Shown piece after piece: positions 1-13,489 of a stretch of 64,000 nucleotides of DNA. The notes beneath the pieces were generated by a model. That model saw nothing but the letters and a program-made list of their open reading frames with translations. It did no database searches and had not been told where the DNA came from. Source of the stretch: Heloderma charlesbogerti (taxonomy: Eukaryota > Chordata > Lepidosauria > Squamata > Helodermatidae); the NCBI GenBank assembly GCA_026122225.1, contig JANEZZ010001642.1:434001-498000 (forward strand). Direction: 5' to 3'. A program made the translations under genes and the position numbers. The first letter of the stretch is position 1; every line of letters starts with the position of its first letter.

Positions 1-3000
1 TGCTTCTGAAAGATACCATGATTAATGCTGTCCAAAGGTGCTAAGAGGGCAAGGAGAGTCAACAGGGCCTCATTCTTCCATCTCTCTCCCAACTAAGGTC
101 ATCTCTCAGGCCAACCGAGACCATTTCAGTAGTAAACCCAGGCCTGAAGCCAGACTGAAATGGGTCTGGAGATAATTCCATTTCTTCCCTTTTGTTAAGA
201 GGTTGCACTGACAGGCCAGGTAACTAAAGGATAATTTTAAGATGTTGGGTAGTGGAGGAAGAAATAAACCACGAGTATTTTCATCTGCTTTTGTCCAGTG
301 AAATTAATTTGTCAGCAGTTGAGAGCACTGCCTCAGTAACACGGAAGTCTTCTGTAGGAGGAAGAAACTGGAGAAGCCATTTCAAGAATCTGGTTCTGGA
401 CTAGTCAAGTGGGAAGTATAAATGTTCAGATAAATATTTCAAGACTAAGGTCTGTTCCACACATTAATAACCTATCTGTAGAAAAAGTATCTATGTATGT
501 ATTTATATGGCACCATCTATGCTCATGGTACAAAGAACAGGTTTGGCAGGTCCTTACCCCAAGGGCTTACAAACTAAAAATAGACACAAGGGAAGTGGCA
601 GAAGGAGGAGAGGGAAATGGAGACAGCAGTAATCAGGCTTCAGTATTATGTACCTCTGCTTAGTTACGATAAGGCTGTTGGGACTATATATATAAAATGT
701 TCCATGTCCACTACAAATGCGCATGAGGAAAATCTAATGGGCACCTGAAGGAACTTGCTAGACCATAACCACTGTGCATGTTTCGGCCATTATTGGCTGC
801 TCATTAGTTTCCATCCTCAGCTCCTCCTATGCACAACAGGAATATTGGCTTTTTTTCTTCTTCACAGCGTGGCAGTGCGGATGAGCAGAAGAAAAGGAGA
901 GGTAGCACCAAACTGTCAGAAAACCGAGAAAGAGAAAAGAGGCACCCAAACCAGTGCTCAAAAATAGGAATTTAGTCTGTGATATACTCAACTTGCTCTA
1001 AATGAATTGTTGCAATATGACAGTGCATCAAATCATGTGTAAAATATGCTTGCCACTTAAGAATAGTTGAAATACAATAGGCATATTGGGTTGTGATAAT
1101 GTCAAAATGAAAGATGTCAAAACTGCATATTTGCTTAAAAGTGCCATAGAATTATCAGTATAATAGCCCAGAGACCATCAGATCCCTTGCATATCTTCTT
1201 CTGTAGGTGTCACTAATTTCTAAAGTGTTGAACACCACACTCATTGGAGAAGCTGCTTTTTGCTATAGCCAAATAAATGGAACATTGTTGAAAATCTTTG
1301 AGTTCCCCATGTGAAACTCTGAATCTCAGCCAGGTAGAACAGTAATAACACAATCTAGGCCAGTAGAGTTATACATTTCAACTAGGATCTAGGTAAAAAA
1401 ATAAATGCCAATTTCTGTTTGCACCATTATTGAAGCTATTTGTGCAGGAAAGGCCTTTGAGCAAGCTTGATTATTTTCAGAGGGGCCCCATTTTTCAATT
1501 CTTGCAATAGAATGGGCTGGGGCTGTGGTTGGAGAATTGCACCCAAAGAACAACCCCCAGAGAGAATGGCTTAAAAAAAGCCCCTGAGAACTGGGCCTCT
1601 TCAGACTCCTTTCTTCCTGCAGCCTTTGCTTTTAAGAGTACTTGAAAAATATTGTTCCTCAGGTAGTGTGAGTGCTCTGTGTCTGGTCCATGTGTTAACA
1701 TTTCAGTGAACACCTCTTTCCCAGGCCAAGCATCTATTGAATTTTTTTAAGCTTTTCAGGAAGGAGAGTATGTGAGCACATATTTAGCTGCACCAGACGC
1801 TATTGAAAGAATAATGGATTCTTCCCACATTCAGCTCTATTCTTATCCTAATGGCCAGACCACTGAAGCTGTGGTTGTGTCAAAATTATTTTATTTCTGC
1901 CCTACTTTTGCTTACTCTCTCAACTCTGAGCGTTTCACGAAAGGACTGGGTTAAAAAAATCCTTTCTTAACCCCTTTCGTTCTGCACTTGCATGAAAGAT
2001 GGCTCATCTTGCCACCACTGAAAATTTTAGTCAGAAATTCAGCACATACCCCACTTTTGGAAAATCCACTCCATTTAAAAATAAGCATTTTCCATGCTAG
2101 AGGAACAGTTTGTCTGTAGGGTTATTGTAGAGAATCATCAGGCTGTGTGAGCATGCAGTGGGTGTTTTGCATAGTTGATCTTCCAACTAACACTGAATGC
2201 CCTACAGCAGGAATCTAGAATGTCCACTTATGTCATCTGAGAGGATCCAGTGGGGGGCACTTTGGCTGCCCATCATGAAGATGTTCCCCACCCCTGCTTC
2301 ACAGAATAGAGGCTAGTTCAGATTGTTTGCATGTGTATAGTTCTGTTGAGTTTGTTGGGGCTAGTCCATTGCGTATGTTCTGTGGGTAGACTACTTTCTA
2401 GTCTTGATAAAAGTCTGAATCACTGTAGAGAATTGAATATCTCGGGTTCTTTTTAGAAACTGAAGGATCAAATCATTACTTTCATTGTTTTCAAAAAAAT
2501 CAATGTTTTTTTTCTCATAGAAATGTAAAGGAATAATCTTGGAAGTCCAACCAATCTGTACTAGGGGCTTGGAAATCAGAGGAAAATGTAGGAAGAGTTA
2601 AGATTTCAAATACCATCTTATAACTAAGGAGCTGAGTCAAGGGTTTTTATATCCAGACTTAATCATTCTGAATACACCAGTTTTGGCTCGCCATCTACAA
2701 CTTTGTTGTGTGTGTTTTTAATGAAGTTCTGTGCGACTACTGAATGTCTGGAGTATGGTGGGAGAAGAAGAAAGCTGTCAAAAGCCCTCAAAGGAGAAGA
2801 TTTGTCTTTTAATCCTGTTTCCTATGGCACTTCCCTGACTTCAGTCATCACACATCTGAAAGTATTTTTATGACCCAGTGAGAGAGAGATGAAGATAGTG
2901 TAGTTTAAACCTCAGATGAAAGGCTTTCCCCTGTTTAGGGCGGATGAATCATTTGCATTACTCTGATGCATGGGCTAATATTCTGCAAGGTGTCTGAATA

Positions 3001-5227
3001 AAGCCATCTTGCAGTAAAAAGAGTACTGTGAATCTGTGCTCAGTTACAACATATTGTATAACCCTGGTTCTACAACCCCAGTGTTGGTTTCCTCCTCAAA
3101 GGGTGGCTCCAGTTGTTGTCCAGAAGTGCCAGAAAGGAATGTGCAAGTGATTCTTGCATCTTCTTTCTTTGGTAACATTGAAAGTGGCTTCTCATAGTCT
3201 TCTCCCACGGGGGAGATGCATGCATTAGATATGCATTGGGAGGGAGACATGGAAGTTTCTGCTTTGGTGTTGAAAGTGTGGAGAACATATCTTCAGTGCT
3301 TTTTTGGATAACGTCTACAGTGACCCAAAGAGGCAATGTCTAGCTGGAGGAGAAATCTGTGAGCTTCTCTGACCTACAGAGCCCTTTCTGTGGGGAAGGA
3401 CTATTCCCTTTACCCTGTCCTGTGCTTTGTATATTCATTAGTGGAAGCTGCTATATGTACTCATTACAGGAAAGCTAGGCTGCTTCCAGATGTGGATTTA
3501 TTGTGGGATTGCCATGGCTTCACTTGCATTTGAGAGTGGTCCAGGCATTGTGGTCATCCATTTGTAATCTTCCCATGTTTTCCAACCATTACTTCTGGCT
3601 TTTTTCTCCCACAAACAAAAAAACCCACGAAGGAGGAAAAGACAGAGTAGCTGCACAGTGCCTTTTGATTGGTAGACCTAGGAGCCATTGTCTAGAAACA
3701 CCCACTAGTCATCCTATCTGCAAATTAGCCGCTGCATTCTGATGAGGCCCTTAATTTTGACAACATATCCCTCATTAGTTGACTAAATCCCTCTTTCTGA
3801 CCTTTTATGAAACTTGGCCGAGACCTGCATGGAGGTCATGGAGCTGGAAGTTATGAAAGTTTCTTCACAGATCAGTCTCCTTTCTTGACTGAGGTGATCT
3901 TACCCCATATAACTGATTCTAGTTTGTGTGTTCATTTCCCCCTTCTTCTAAGATTTCATGAGCATTGACATCCCAGTTCATTTCAGAGATTTTTCATTTC
4001 AGAACTGAGACAGCAGTGCCACAAAGTACCATAACACTACTGCTACTTCAGGACTATATATTACCTTTAAAAAAAATTCCAAGAAGCAGTTGCTACACCA
4101 TTCCATTTTAACTATGTACAATTTCTGCTTAAAAACATGACTCTTCAGACTTGGCTTTAGCAATTCTGTGTTTGTCAGTATCTCCAAAACATTCAAACTT
4201 CTTATTAACTAGTCGATTGTCCACAACTATGTTCCATGCTATTGTTAATATAATTAGTACAGTATGTGTATAATCTCCTCTTGAATTACTCTTGCGTGTT
4301 CTAAGTGTTCACAATAAAACTTCAAAGATGCAGAGTGAAAAACAACACTGCTGGACAACTGCTAGTGTTTGACGCATGCCTATTCCACTCTTTATTTCCA
4401 TGTACCTTGAGCACGTGGCAATTTTTAAAGGGATCCTAAACTCTGTACATTGCTATAGTACCATAATATAAATATTTTTTTAAAAAGCTATTATTTGTGG
4501 TAGGTAGTTTGTATCTATATCTTCTGTGAAAGTCCTAATTTTCTTTTTTAAAGATTACGGCAAAGCTAGATAATATTGGTGCCCTATTGATGGCAGATTC
4601 ACATATTGGTGTTCTTGAATTTTCATCCCTTGCACCACTTCTGTCCTTCCCTGTCCCTATTTTGTCAATAGCTCAAGTCTCTGTTAAAGAGAATACTTTG
4701 GTAATGGATCTTCCATGCCATCTGCTTTGCATGCTTGGAATCTATTACTTAGATCATGGGTTTTCATTCTCTGTTGAAATGATCCCACCCACCCATCCTA
4801 GTGTTTTTTTCCCCCAAGTGTTTTGGTCCTGCTCGTTGTCTTGGCCTTCCTGTTAAATTCCCATTGTTTTTTTCTTTCTTTCTTTTGAATCTGATGGTAT
4901 TCTCCAATGCCCTCATTCCCACAGTGCTTTTCCAGCTTTTCTTGTCCCCTACCTTGTACAACTGCCAGCTATTTTCTGATGCCAGAAATTTCTTCCCACC
5001 TGCCCTTATAAAAATATGTGAGTAGCTCAGCAAAATTAGCAGGGGTTAGTTTGGGCAAACAGCTGGTTTTAAAACCAAAACTGTGTGCGCGCACACAGAT
5101 GCATACTCACACCCTGCCTTAAACCTCCCCCAATCCCTAAACCCATGAAAGGCAAAGATGCATATAGGCATGAGGCAACAACAATGAACATTTAGTACTA
5201 TAGTAAGAGGCTCTCATGCAGACATTG
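1..5227. other. Intron sequence with no recognised gene or well-preserved repeat
   Basis: AT-rich sequence containing only short, random-looking open frames on both strands. A possible remnant of a miniature hAT element is at about 2200-2320, where the text resembles the TTCCCCACCCCTG ends seen in better copies elsewhere in this window. I saw no EIF2B3 exon here. The candidate AG/GT-like stretch near 855-910 matches no part of eIF2B gamma. Confidence 0.5.
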
Positions 5228-5955
5228 CCATGTTTACACATCACTTTAAGACATGAATTATGGCTTAATAAAGTAGAATGTGAATGAGCAGCATGCTAGC
5301 ACATGCTGCTCATTCACTTCCACTTTGCATGAGAGGGTAAATAACTCCCAGGAAAGGGAGAGTTTCGTGAGATGTCTGAACCTTGGGTGTTTATTGCACC
5401 CAAATAAGCCAGGATTCATAAGCCAACAATAAGCCCTGGTTTGGGTACAACAAACTACCATCCCAGTTTGGGTATGCATGAAGATCTCCCTTTCCTGGTT
5501 TGTTTACCTGCTTGTGCAAACGGAGGGATGAAGCAGGAGTTAACAGGCTGTATGCAACTCATTCATATTCTGGTTTATTAAACTTGGGCAGACTAGGCTT
5601 GCAAAACCTAGTTTGTTTTTTACTAGAATTTCAAGTCTACAAACCAGAGACTGGTATCAAAGAAATACACTTAGAACTAATTAATTCTGAGCCTAGGTTT
5701 TTTTTCTGAGTACAGGAACTAAACGGAGCTCCCAGTCCTTCCACACAGACATCTACTCCTGATTACCCAAAGTGTTCATAATTTTAGCAGTATAATTTAG
5801 ACCTGGGGTGGGGGTGGAGAGTCATTTCTGGAGGCAGAAATCCTTGCCAATCTACTGCAAATCACCCAGACATCTATCAGTAGATTCCAATCTACCTTCT
5901 GCCGACCCCAGTATTAAACCACAATTCATGACTTTAAAGTGGCATGCAAACATGG
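5228..5955. mobile_element. Probable foldback DNA element with ~42-bp imperfect terminal inverted repeats
   Basis: The segment at 5228-5268 (GCCATGTTTACACATCACTT and following) is an imperfect reverse complement of 5913-5955 (TAAACCACAATTCATGACTT and following). Between them lie repeated AAACCAGG/GGTTTGTT-type words, typical of non-autonomous DNA transposons, a perfect 16-bp hairpin at 5280-5317 and, at 5797-5912, a minus-oriented stretch like another miniature element (see 53143-53490). No transposase-like frame is present. The termini could equally mark a smaller element; target duplications were not clear. Confidence 0.45.
5280..5317. repeat. Perfect 16-bp inverted repeat, 6-nt loop
   Basis: The left arm GTGAATGAGCAGCATG (5280-5295) is the exact reverse complement of the right arm CATGCTGCTCATTCAC (5302-5317), with CTAGCA between. 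It lies inside the larger foldback element and would form a short hairpin in RNA or single-stranded DNA. Confidence 0.85.
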
Positions 5956-6106
5956 TCATGTTTGAGGGAAATTCCTACTAACCTATTAAGTTTAAGCCCC
6001 TTGTTGCTTTTTGAGTTTCCATATTTTATGGGAATTATAATATAATTTTTATCAGTCAGTGTTGTAGGTTCTAAAGTTTCATTTCACTGTACTGGATCAA
6101 ATAGGC

Positions 6107-6432
6107 CAGGAGTGCAGAACCTCTTTTAACCTGAGGGCCAAATTCCATTTCAGAGATGCTCTCGGGGGCCACATTTCAGTAATGGGTGGGGCTGAAGGCA
6201 AAAGGGGCAGGGCCAAAATGTCAAAAATATCTGCATATTTTAATTTAAAGCCAGTGACTAAGCCTGAGGAGAGGCATTTCAGCTTCTCAGAATGGGGGGG
6301 CAGGGGGGAGGCACAAAAGCTGGGATTCCATCAAACCATTGGTGGTTAGGGAAAAGGGGGTGAGGCCAGAAGAAGGGGACATGGCCAGATTGGCACCCTG
6401 GGCCTGAGGTTCTGCAAGGTTCTGCATCCCTG
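6107..6432. mobile_element. hAT-type miniature element (326 bp)
   Basis: The element starts CAGGAGTGCAGAACCT and ends with the reverse complement of CAGGGATGCAGAACCT, giving hAT-like CAGGG termini. The flanking 8-mers AAATAGGC (6099-6106) and AAATAGAA (6433-6440) agree at 6 of 8 positions, as expected for an old hAT target duplication. The interior is G-rich (GGGGCAGGGCC, GGGGGGGCAGGGGGG) with no coding capacity. Confidence 0.7.
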
Positions 6433-7329
6433 AAATAGAAGAAGAAAATCAGAAATTTAGGGAGTAATTAAGAGGCCTGAATACTGGCCAATTCATATTT
6501 ATTTGTTGGATTGTGATATGTTTAATCCTAGATCTAGCCTCAAACTCTGAGGAGCCATACTTGTTTGAACGCCATGGAGCAATATTCTTTTAATCCTGTT
6601 GCTGTCTAGATTTGTTTTAACATGGAAGATTGTCCTTGTTGCCAGGAATAGAGCTGCAGTGCTGCAGGGTTTGTACATCCAGAAATTCTTTCATGACTTT
6701 AATTTGTATTTGATTGTTGGCAGGGTTGCAAGATTTGTATGAGCTGATTGACTGACTGGATAATTTTTTTTAATTAAATACAGTTTGAACTCACTTAAAA
6801 CATGTTGCATTTGCTTGTAAAGAGGTTTGAAGTATCTTCCACACACTTGGTCATCTTTAAGTAGTTGAGCAAGCAGTTAACATTTATGACTCCATTTTAA
6901 TAAATGTGTTGGAGGTCTTTTAACACAAACAAAATGTGCTGTGCAGGCTAATTAAATCAATACTACCATGTAGGAACTTGCAGTTTCTGGAACTGCTCTC
7001 TTAAAGCTCAGATATAAACAAAAACCTCATTATTTTTTGTGGTATACAACCCTGAATAAGGGAGGTGTTTCCTGCTTTATGCAGTTGGTGGAATGCATAT
7101 GGGATTTTGTTGTTGTTGAAATGTGACTTGCAGCTGCACTGGATTTGAGCAAAGCTGTATGGGGTGGCAAAATATGAGCACTGCAGAGTCTTTCATTTAG
7201 GAGGGCAGAGAAGAGGTTGCATTTCCAAGGGTTTCTTCAGTGTTTGTAGTTGCCACACTTGGGTGAAACTTCTCGTTCCACCAGTGAATTAAATGTAAGG
7301 CATACTATGGGCATCAGCCTAGTAGTTTA

Positions 7330-8783
7330 TTTCATTTATATATTTATTTATTCAGATTTATATACCACTTTCCAGAGGTATCAGAGCTGTTTATAGCACT
7401 GTACCATGTGCTATAAACCCTAGCTAGCTGGGTAAAACTTCAGGAAACCCTGTGTGAAGAGATGGGTTTTGAGAAGACATCTAAATGTCAGAACTGTGGG
7501 GGTCTGTCTGATATCAATTGGTAAAGCATTCCAGAGGGTGAGTGCTGCAACACTAATGCTCCACTGCAAGTGCTCCTGAGGCGAACATCAGGAGCATGTG
7601 GCACCCTCAGAAGTGCTCCCTCTGATGGTTGCAGAGATTGGGCAGGGACATAACAGGTGAGGGGCTCCCTAAGGTAACCTGGTCCCAAGTTGTTTAGAGC
7701 TTTATGGGTTAACAATGACACCTTAAACTGGCCAGGTTGTTTATTGGCAGCCAGTGCAGTTCTTTTAGCAAGGGTGTTACTTGCTGTTGGAAAGAGGCCC
7801 CAGTTAGCAGCCTTGCCTTTGCATTCTGCACCAGCTGCAATTTCCGGACCAGGCCTAAAGGTAGCCCCACACAGAGTGCATTGCAATAATCCAATCTTGA
7901 GGTTACCAGTGCCTGTACTACCGTGGCTGAGGTATCACAATCCAAGAACAACTGAACCTGGTAAAAGGCACTCCTAGCCACCGAGGCCACCAGAGCCTCA
8001 AGTGACAAAGATGAATCCAGAAGTACCCCTAAACTACACACCTGTTCCTTTAGGTGGAGTGCAACCCCATTCAGAACTGGCAACTGACTATTTCCAGGAC
8101 CTGTGACCCACCCACCCACAGTGCTTCCATCTTGCCAGGATTAAAACTCAGTTTATTTACCCTCATCCAGCCCACCACTGCATCCAAGCACCAGTCCAGA
8201 GCCTGCATGGTCACAGCCAATTTAGATGTTATAGAAAAATAGAGCTGCCTGGGTGTCATCTGCATACTGATGACACCACACTCTAAATCCCCAGATGACT
8301 GCTCCCAGCAGCTTCATATAGATGTTGAATAGCACTGGGGATAATATAGTGCCCTGCGGCACCCCATAGCACAAGTGCCAGGGGGCCAGGGGGCACTCCC
8401 CCACCCCCATTCTCTGAGACTGACCTCTTATGTAGGAATGTAACCACTGAAGTACAGTTCCCCCCATACCCATCCCATGAAGTCTATCTAAGAGGATACC
8501 ATGGGCCATAGTATCAAAAGCCGCAGAGAGATTGAGTAAGAGGAGCAAGGTTGCACTTCCCCTATCCTTCTCTCAATAAAGATCATCCAGCAGGGCGTGC
8601 AAGGCCTATTTGGACCCAAAACCAGGCCTGGACCCAGGGTGGAATGGGTCTCAATAGGTGGTTTCATCCAAGAATGCCCGCGGTTGCTCCACCACAACCC
8701 TTTCAAATCACTTTACCTAAAAATTGCATGTTTACAACTGGGCAATAGTCTTCACAAATCCTCGGATCCAGGCTGGGCCTCTT
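7330..8783 (-). mobile_element. 5'-truncated L2-type LINE, decayed reverse transcriptase
   Basis: On the minus strand, frames broken by several shifts reproduce L2 reverse transcriptase in order: VVNMQFLGKVI near 8710, LLLLLNLSAAFDTMAHGILL near 8520, the [20 protein letters not shown] block near 8350, and the catalytic box QYADDTQ near 8260. These are followed by LDYCNALCVGLPLGLVRKLQ and the C-terminal LNNLGPGYLREPL. The 3' end, near 7330, has the GGTATATAAAT...AATAAATAAAT tail of these elements. It is homologous to the better L2 at 31.7-34.8 kb but clearly older. The 5' end stops abruptly where a CAGGGGCATCTCTACACC terminus begins at 8784. Confidence 0.85.
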
Positions 8784-8900
8784 CAGGGGCATCTCTACAC
8801 CAGCCTAAAATCCTGCATTTAAAACGGAGCTTTCTGCTTCCATTTTAAATGCAGGATCACAACTGACTCCCTTTTTCACCTGCTTCCTTTCCCCCTTCCC
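8784..8900. mobile_element. Possible hAT-like miniature element with hairpin core
   Basis: A CAGGGGCATCTCTACACC start abuts the truncated L2. It is followed by a perfect 15-bp inverted repeat (ATCCTGCATTTAAAA at 8810-8824 against 8843-8857). The right end was not found, so the extent is approximate. A C/T-rich tract follows to about 8930. Confidence 0.4.
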
Positions 8901-9429
8901 CTTTCCCCCTCCTTCTCCCCATATCTGAGTCTTCCATTATCTTTCATTGATCTCGCTTCTCTTCTTGCTTCTCTTCTTGCCACAAGCTCCGTGTGAAGAA
9001 AACTCAGGAGAGGTTGCATTAATGCCTCCTTCAAAACATCAGACAACGCTCATTTACACAGCGAGGCGTTAACCACACCCTGGACCCACCCATCCAGCCT
9101 TGCCATGTTGGCTAGCCTTAATTAGCCATGAGGGACAGGGATTGAGAGGGCATGTGGTCAGTCACATAGCTGCAAGCACCTTGTCCACATCATCATTGTC
9201 CGCATTAACTGAAATTAATCCCAAATTGATGCTAGATGGGGCATTGGACATCTTACTTGGATCTGCCATAACAGTAAATTATAAATAATCCCAAATTCTC
9301 GGTGCAGAAGATAAAAATTTGACATTCATGGCTACAGTGCAAAGTTCCTTGTGTGCTCCATAAAGTGTCCCATCCCATTTGGAAGCAATATGCCAATGAA
9401 GTGCACGGGAGAGCCCTTTTTAATGGAAA

Positions 9430-9545
9430 TCCTCAGTTTACCTATACATGTCTACTCAGAAGTAAGCACCATTGAGTTCAATGGGACTTACTCCCAGGTA
9501 TGTGTGTACCCTAAAGGTACAATCCTGTATACACTTAGAAGGTAG
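9430..9545. mobile_element. Palindromic miniature element (GTCTACTCAGAAGTAAG family)
   Basis: The left half TACATGTCTACTCAGAAGTA pairs imperfectly with the right half GACTTACTCCCAGGTATGTG around a CCATTGAGTTCAATGG centre. Related segments occur at 26485-26560 and 46155-46240, so this is a dispersed family of short foldbacks with CAATCCTRTRC-like ends. It is non-coding. Confidence 0.65.
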
Positions 9546-12206
9546 TAAACCCCATTGAACACACCAGGACAAATGTCTGAGTAAGCATAGCCTTGTGCTT
9601 TTAATCATGCAGCTTTGCAGACTATAGCCCAAGTCTTTGCTCATGGGTAAATAGCATAACTGCAGTGCGAGCAAAACTAGAACTATCATCTCATCCAAAT
9701 TAAGTATGCTGCTGTTGTAATGTGGTTTCTGTTTTGTTCTGCTTAGCCCCTCATGCTTAAGTTCTATCCCTAATTGTGTTGCTCCATTGTGTAACCATAA
9801 AATCAAATGTCTAATTGCATGATTCCAGTCTCTTTCTAATACATTTTTCTTTTACTTCCAGAAGACATGACTGGATATGAAACACTATGCTGTATTGTAT
9901 TTTTGCTTTGTTTTCTTCTGTATGTTGGCTGTTTCAAAAGCCAGTAATATAGTAGCCACAGGCAAAGAAGTGTATCCAGATATCTGGCATATTTAATTAG
10001 TGCTAGTTAACAAGCAGTTTAAATTTATTCTTCCTTTAAAAAAAAAATCCTCTAAGTCTCAAGCCATTTAAAGTGGAATAGCATAAACTGTAAGATGTAA
10101 AGACTTTTGAGAATACTGTGGCTGGTTTCAGTCTTACAGGAGATCTGGGCTTGGTCAGTTTGTGGCATCCAAGGAAATGGGAGTGAGTTTGTGTTAATAC
10201 CATTCGCAGTTGTTAAGCAGAATTTAAAATGATGATTGTCAGGTGATCAACCACAGAAACTAGGTTTCACATGTTTGCCCTCTTCTTCTGCATCTCATGG
10301 GTTGTAATCCATGACATGTTGTGGAAAGCTATAATGGCTCAAATCAGGAGAAGGGTAGGAAGACCACCTTAGCTTCAACCCTTCTCTCTTCCTGGCCACA
10401 TGCTCACTCCCCCCTGCCGCCCATCTTCTCTTGAGCAGCCTGGCTCACTTCAGATACTGCCTTAAAAAAATGGAGAAGAGGGACTCTTCTCTCTCAATCA
10501 GTAACTTGATTGCCAAATGCTCTGCGTGAAGAAGTATACTTTACCCAGTGGTTCCCTTTGTTCTGGGTGAAATATATGTATAAAGACAGAGAGGATGTTC
10601 AGTGTTCTTCAAGAAAATGGTTGTCTGTTGACAGTACTACAGATGTATCCTGTTCTCAGTTGTATGTCAGAAGAGAGGCTGTGTGGATAATGAAGGAACA
10701 CATGGAGTAAACCTGAAACATGTACTACCATATGTATTAAAAAATACAATGCAGCTCATATGTAAAATAATGTGTGTGTTGGGGGGTGGTAATCTAGGCT
10801 GCATCAAACATCTGAAACACTTTCCCTTCAGTGAAGGAAAATACATTTGGTGAAAGGAATTCTGTGGCATATTTTGTACACTGTTTCCATTTTAAAATCG
10901 GAAGGCAGAGGGAAGGGGAAATAGCACCTTAAATTACCACTGCAGTGCACAGACATCAGTAAACGCATGATCAAATTTCCCGTAGCAGGTAAGTGTGCTT
11001 TCCCCACCACCACCCTTGGGACAATGTGTCAGAGTGAAAGGCAAGCTCAGAGTGAAAGGCAAGCACTTCATCCCTTGTCTTGGTGCTCTGGATTTGCCAC
11101 TGTACAATATACATTTCTGTTGGTTGGTACATAAACTGTGAAGGGCTAAATTGAATTCCATCCTATCTTTCCATAAAAGCTCTTTCCTTTTCAGTTTAGT
11201 ATACTCCATGCAGATTTTGACTCCAGATTGGATATATTGCTTCATTATTGGAGAGAGTGGAGGCGTTTCCTGATCCTAAAGTGGTCATATCACTTAATTT
11301 CTTCACTCTTGAAGTGAGTCCCTTTTGAAGGATTGTTTGGATTAACAGTTATTCACTTCCACAAAGGAGAAAGTTATCATGAAGAAAATTCTTGTAGCTT
11401 CATTTTTTTAGAGGTTGCAGCTAATTATATATAAAATGATAACCCTGTTAGTCTTGATTAGAATCTGCCTTATATATGGATAATCAAATACCATCTTCTA
11501 ACTCATGTAGGCCACTGAGAAAACATGTCATCTTTTAAAAAATTCATTGCAATGTATTTTCTTTTCGTTCCTAGTCTTCTCTCAAAGGCTCTGCATTGTA
11601 AAGTAGGTATCCATCCAGTATGTCCTTCAGATCATCTCATTATGACTGCATTCTGCAGCAGGCTTTCAAGAGAAGGCCTACTGATGACCTATATCTGTGG
11701 ATAGATTCAATATATTCCAACGATTAGGAAGAGAATTCTGAATGGAATGGGACAAGTAGGAATGGAAGTCTGCCTTCCTAGAAGAATTGTGGGGGTAAAC
11801 AGCCCTAAACTGGATAGATTTCCCTAACGTCCGACTGGCTAGTAATTCAGTTTTTCTCTTGCCTTTTTCTTTTTGTGAGCTGCTTGTCCATACCTTTGGC
11901 ATGGGGCATCTTGATCAGAAGAAAAAATTAAGTAATCTTTACACCTAAAAACCGTAACTCCTGGTTTTGGCTGGATTTCCTGGAAATTCTATAAACACTT
12001 TAGGGGACTCATTGCTCCCATATTTAATATTGCTTTTTAACAGTATTTTTAGTGTGACTTCTACCCCGACTGGGTAGAAGCAATCAGTCAAACTAGACTG
12101 ATAAGTATTCCTAAACTAGGTAATTACCCTAAGCCTCTGGAATCATAGCATTTCATTGCATTCCTATACTGAAACACTAAACTTTTCATGTTAGTACTTA
12201 CTGATC
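9546..12206. other. Intron sequence without recognised features
   Basis: AT-rich sequence with only short frames in all directions. No repeat family, exon or RNA gene was recognised here. Confidence 0.45.
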
Positions 12207-12520
12207 AAATAAACTTACTTATTTATTTACAATATTTATATAATGCTCCACATCAGTAGATTTCGGAGTGGTGAACAGCAAGGATAAAAGAATAAAACAC
12301 CATATTAAAAAATTTTAAAAGAAGCAAGTTCTGATAAAACTGGATTTAATAAACTGTGGCTGGTCACTCAAGGAAGGCTTCCTGAAATAACAATGTCTTC
12401 AGGAGGCGCTGGAAGGAACACAATGTTGATGCCTGCCTGACCTCCAAAGGCAGGGGGTTCCACAGGACGGGGGCCACCACCCTGAAGGCTCTTCAGTGAT
12501 ATAAACATGATAACAGATTA
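12207..12520 (-). mobile_element. LINE 3' end fragment (L2/CR1-like)
   Basis: The minus strand reads through a degenerate C-terminal LINE segment with RAFRVVAPVLWNPLPLEVRQ and FQRLLKTLLFQEAF (about 12370-12495). These resemble the [19 protein letters not shown] / [14 protein letters not shown] end of the intact L2 at 34.5 kb. The 3' tail ends in AATATTGTAAATAAATAAGT at 12207. It is severely 5'-truncated. Confidence 0.75.
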
Positions 12521-12623
12521 TGTTTAAAAAATACAATAAAAATCAGATTCAGTTTATCCCAAATAAGCAGCTCTCAGATTGTATTTGTAGACTTCTAAAT
12601 ATAATTCATTACAGCAAATTGAT

Positions 12624-12700
12624 GGGCACAGCAATCTTAAGTGGGATGGGGAGTGAAATGGTAGGGGCTCACGCAAAGCCCTGACAGCTCACATTGGCTA
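12624..12700 (+). repeat. Left-end fragment of a dispersed element also seen at 37596
   Basis: CAGCAATCTTAAG followed by GGATGGGGAGTGAAATGG nearly repeats the start of the element at 37596-38086. Only the terminal portion is recognisable. Confidence 0.5.
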
Positions 12701-13489
12701 AAGGAGGGGGTGCCCAGAGTTCTTCAGCAGTCTTCCCCCAAATTGGTTACAGTGGGAAGGAAAATTACCTATGCCCAGTCATTTGGATTTTTCAGCAAAT
12801 TTCTGTGTACAAATTAGGCTATTGCATGAGGTCAACTGCATTGGAAAAAAATCAGCTTGCAATGAAAAATGTTCTGGTGCCTTACAGGTTGATCTAAGTT
12901 GGTGTGTTTATTTTATTTTTATTTTGTAAACAACAAAACTTAAAAAAGTACCCCATGTTATTTTTTTTGTTCTAATATGCCACAAGTACTTGACCTGAAA
13001 TATATGAGGGGAAAATTAAAACACACTTAATGTGATATTAATTTTATATTATGTAGACATTTGTATTGGAATACTTGTAAAAATTTAAAGACAATAGCAT
13101 GTACTTCCCTTACATTGTTTACATTTAAGGGAAAAAGTACTGAAAACTATTGAGACACTAATTTTAGCAACCCAAAGAACTATGCATGGCAACCACTAAT
13201 CTATTGCAACAAGAGTTCAGCTCTCTTCCACTAAGGTTGTTAGGGCACCTTCAGCTTTGCGGTCACCACTTATGAGTTCTATTCCAAACTTGTATATGTA
13301 TTTCAAGTACATATATGTATCCTTTCACATGCTGCTACGGATAATCACCTGAAAAACATGAATTACAACTCCGAAACTTCCAAGCTTGCCTATTTTTGCA
13401 ATTGCCATCCTTTCATCACTATGAATAAACTTCTGAAACGGAAAATTTTCCAGAGAAAAATAAAGCACTGGAAAATTTCTCTCCCCACA

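Noticed and set aside
841..960. Possible exon after a CTTCTTCACAG acceptor with a basic Arg/Lys-rich reading frame
   Set aside because: The translation matches no part of eIF2B gamma, no convincing donor in phase follows, and the frame ends after 70 codons.
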